NCBI RefSeq assembly: GCF_000002995.4
Contig: NW_025062479.1
Coordinates: 2,749,721-2,813,720 of the forward strand
Direction: 5' to 3'
DNA from: Brugia malayi
Taxonomy: Eukaryota; Nematoda; Chromadorea; Rhabditida; Onchocercidae
Length of the DNA stretch: 64,000 nucleotides
Part shown: in pieces, positions 61,562 to 64,000 of the stretch
Numbering within the stretch: the first letter of the stretch is position 1
Layout: each line of letters starts with the position of its first letter
The notes under the pieces: generated by a model
What the model saw: only the letters and a program-made list of their open reading frames with translations
Told to the model about the DNA's origin: nothing
The model's database searches: none
Translations under genes and position numbers: made by a program

Positions 61562-64000
61562 TGCTGATCGACAACTGTTTATATATATTTGTATGTTCGA
61601 AACTATTTTTCACATATCATTATTTGTTTAATCGATTTATTCACGTTGTACACCACAGCATTACTAAAGCTATTATAATCTATCAAGACATGCAACTGCT
61701 TTCTGACCAACCTTACTAGACTGTTAATAATGGCTCAATTAATGTGATTAAAGTGAACGAAACAAATAATATATAGAGTAAAAATCAAATGATGACTTAA
61801 ACAATAAGTTATCATTATTCGAATTTAAATTGAAGCATTCTTAGTGTAATTTATGTATACGAATTAAAAATTACAGTTCATTAAATTAATTAGTAAAAGC
61901 ATCTAATTTAATAAAAAACATATAGATGCGTATTTCCACAAAAACAAAACTACTTTAAATTATCATCTAAAGTTTTATATGAATTAGAATCGAAGTGCCA
62001 CTGAAACTAAGCACTTCATTAATGTAAAAGAATGATCAAAGAGCATAAGTACTATTTGATTCATTATGATGCATTGCCTATATGTGTAAATCATCGAAAG
62101 TTGGAATTTTCCTTTAAAAAAAAAAAAAAAAAAACACTTTTTCAGCAAGATAATTGCTAATGTTTAAAATGAATTATCTCAAAAAAAATGAAATTTCAAC
62201 CTCACATCAATAACATTGAAAACTTTGTTCTTTCTTGATACTTTATTGTTCATTTCCACAAAAGGGTATTTTACTTAAATGCACAATGGAAAACTCGTTT
62301 GTCGAATACTTAGATGAATTCAATTTACCTGCCGTAATTTTTACATTCATGGTATTAGGAAATTAACCACAACATCTTTCTTTCTTGTTGTCAATGATGA
62401 ACATAAAAACGAGATAAATAAAAATATCACTGGACCATGTACAATTTTATTCGTTCATTTTTTAGAAAAAATGCTGTTATTAATGCAAAGCTGGAAGGTA
62501 AATAATAATTACCAGTGCATATGACATCAACTGAGCAAAAACAGTGTTGAATCTTCCAACAATTGAATAGGTTCGGCTGTCAAAGAGAAAAATGGCGGCA
62601 ATAAAATTGATGTTAATTTATAGCACATTAAGTAATGAACACATTCATTGTTAACAGATTGTAACATTATGGACAATGCATATAAGCCTAGAACAATTGG
62701 AAGATGAGTATTGAATAAGTAATTCTTCATTTGAGATATAATATTGAAAGTTTTACATTTATCTAAGGAAATAGTAAACAAGATAATCTTTAGTTTATAA
62801 ATTGCTATCATATAATACAAAATTATTTCCATATTTTATAAATTTATTTCGATTACGACATCATAAAAGCAATCATAAATGCAACCTTGCTATAATTACC
62901 TGTGCAAAATGATTATAACAATAATTACCTGTGCAAAATGAGAGTTTGATGGGATATAAAATCCTTGCAGTATATATAATATGCATTTCATAAATTCTTA
63001 CAACATTCCAATGATTTTACAGTCAGTGTAAAGAACAGAATATTCTAGTACATATCACTGTTCAAATTTCAATTCCCTTCAGTATTTTTTTTTTAGCAAT
63101 TATTGTTAGGCGTAATACATAGCATCCTCATGCTGAATCTGTTTGAGCTATTGATCATTGATTTGATCTCAAAAGATATCCATTAATTTGTTTTAATCGG
63201 TTTGTATTTTAAGGATTTTTGTCATGAAAAGCATATTATGGAGTATATTTTACTACTGTCACCACATTTGCAAAACATTTCTTGAAGTAGAAGAAGGCAG
63301 ATGTTGTGGTAGTATGATATGGATCAATCGTACAGAATCAAACATGAAAGAGGTTTATGGATGAAGAATGCTTAAAAATTCATTCAATGCGCAAAAATCT
63401 AATACGCTTTTTTCTCTTAGAATGCATTACATTAATCGATTTATCTTACATAATGATATAGATCAGATATTCATTCAAAACTTCACAGACCATAAGATTA
63501 TGCAGAGAAGCTGTTCAAATTTTACATTCTTAATCTATAAAATGCATACGTCCGAGCAATGCAATTCGATTATCAACAAATATTCAGTTTTCATTTGGAA
63601 TTGAAGCTAATCGATCTTCAAACGTTTTGCAGTTCTAATTTGGAAAATGTAAGCATTCTGGTAGGAAGAATGATTGTGAGAAATAATTTAGAAGTGGAGA
63701 CTTGATTAAACAAGAAAATGTTGGTCTTAAATTACAGTTGCGGACTTTCTTAGCAAATCTTTCTCATTATATTTTTATAACAGGATTCAAATTTTGGTTT
63801 GCTGTTTGTGATTATTGTCAGCACATTTTCAAATTTTCACTGACTTATACAACAAAATAGACAGAAGATAATAAACAATATATTTGCTTTCACTCAATAA
63901 ATTTATGTTATATGTCATGAAAAAATTTGAAGATTTAAAAATATTATTTTTTGGGAGACGTTTTTGATTTCGGGGAGATTTGCTGAATGAGGTGTGGAAT
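61562..64000. other. AT-rich region without recognisable genes
   Basis: About 2.4 kb at the right edge, upstream of the CX-module gene. Open frames are short, AT-driven and without splice context. A 21-bp direct repeat is present at 62892-62912 and 62921-62941. I see nothing else. Confidence 0.65.
62892..62941. repeat. Short direct repeat, 21 bp, period 29
   Basis: Two identical copies beginning ATAATTACCTGTGCAAAATG, at 62892-62912 and 62921-62941, in otherwise featureless sequence. Confidence 0.9.

Overview
This window comes from an AT-rich (about 70% A+T) nematode nuclear genome, most likely clade III (filarial/spirurid). The evidence is: genes of many small exons with short introns ending in TTTCAG/TTTTAG; nematode-typical secreted families (CX module, lustrin-type Cys-rich repeats); and close matches to genes known in C. 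elegans (mrp-1, hst-1, wapl-1, eor-1, hid-1). I recognised no tRNA, rRNA, spliced-leader gene, transposon or bacterial sequence. All gene models below were assembled by hand from splice sites, with reading phase checked at every junction; the summed exons divide by three for every complete gene.

Layout, left to right: (1) + strand, 3' part of an ABCC/MRP transporter (1-10796) containing three tandem alternative copies of one 156-nt exon; (2) + strand, a membrane-anchored serine beta-lactamase-like protein (13407-16323); (3) - strand, RABL3 GTPase (16824-18370), whose start codon overlaps the stop codon of DPH4/DNAJC24 (18367-19094) in an ATGA; (4) - strand, TMEM185 (19908-21968); (5) + strand, heparan sulfate N-deacetylase/N-sulfotransferase hst-1 (22962-27481), divergent from TMEM185; (6) - strand, WAPL cohesin release factor (29190-34670); (7) - strand, two tandem HSD17B10-like dehydrogenases (35383-36765 and 37709-39507), the second lacking the catalytic Tyr and Lys; (8) + strand, a BTB-BACK-nine-zinc-finger regulator, EOR-1/PLZF-like (40504-46679); (9) - strand, HID-1 (48309-52985); (10) - strand, a lustrin-type Cys-rich protein (55409 to about 57767, 5' end unresolved); (11) - strand, a secreted CX-module protein (60166-61561). 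From 61562 to 64000 I see no gene.

The genes are mostly unrelated housekeeping or developmental functions and not one pathway. The observations most worth checking are: the three-way alternative exon of the MRP transporter with a dense cluster of RBFOX-type GCATG motifs around it; the DPH4/RABL3 start-stop overlap, which implies a dicistronic or overlapping transcript; the intact but catalytically dead HSD17B10 paralog; and four GC-AG introns, two of them consecutive in one gene.
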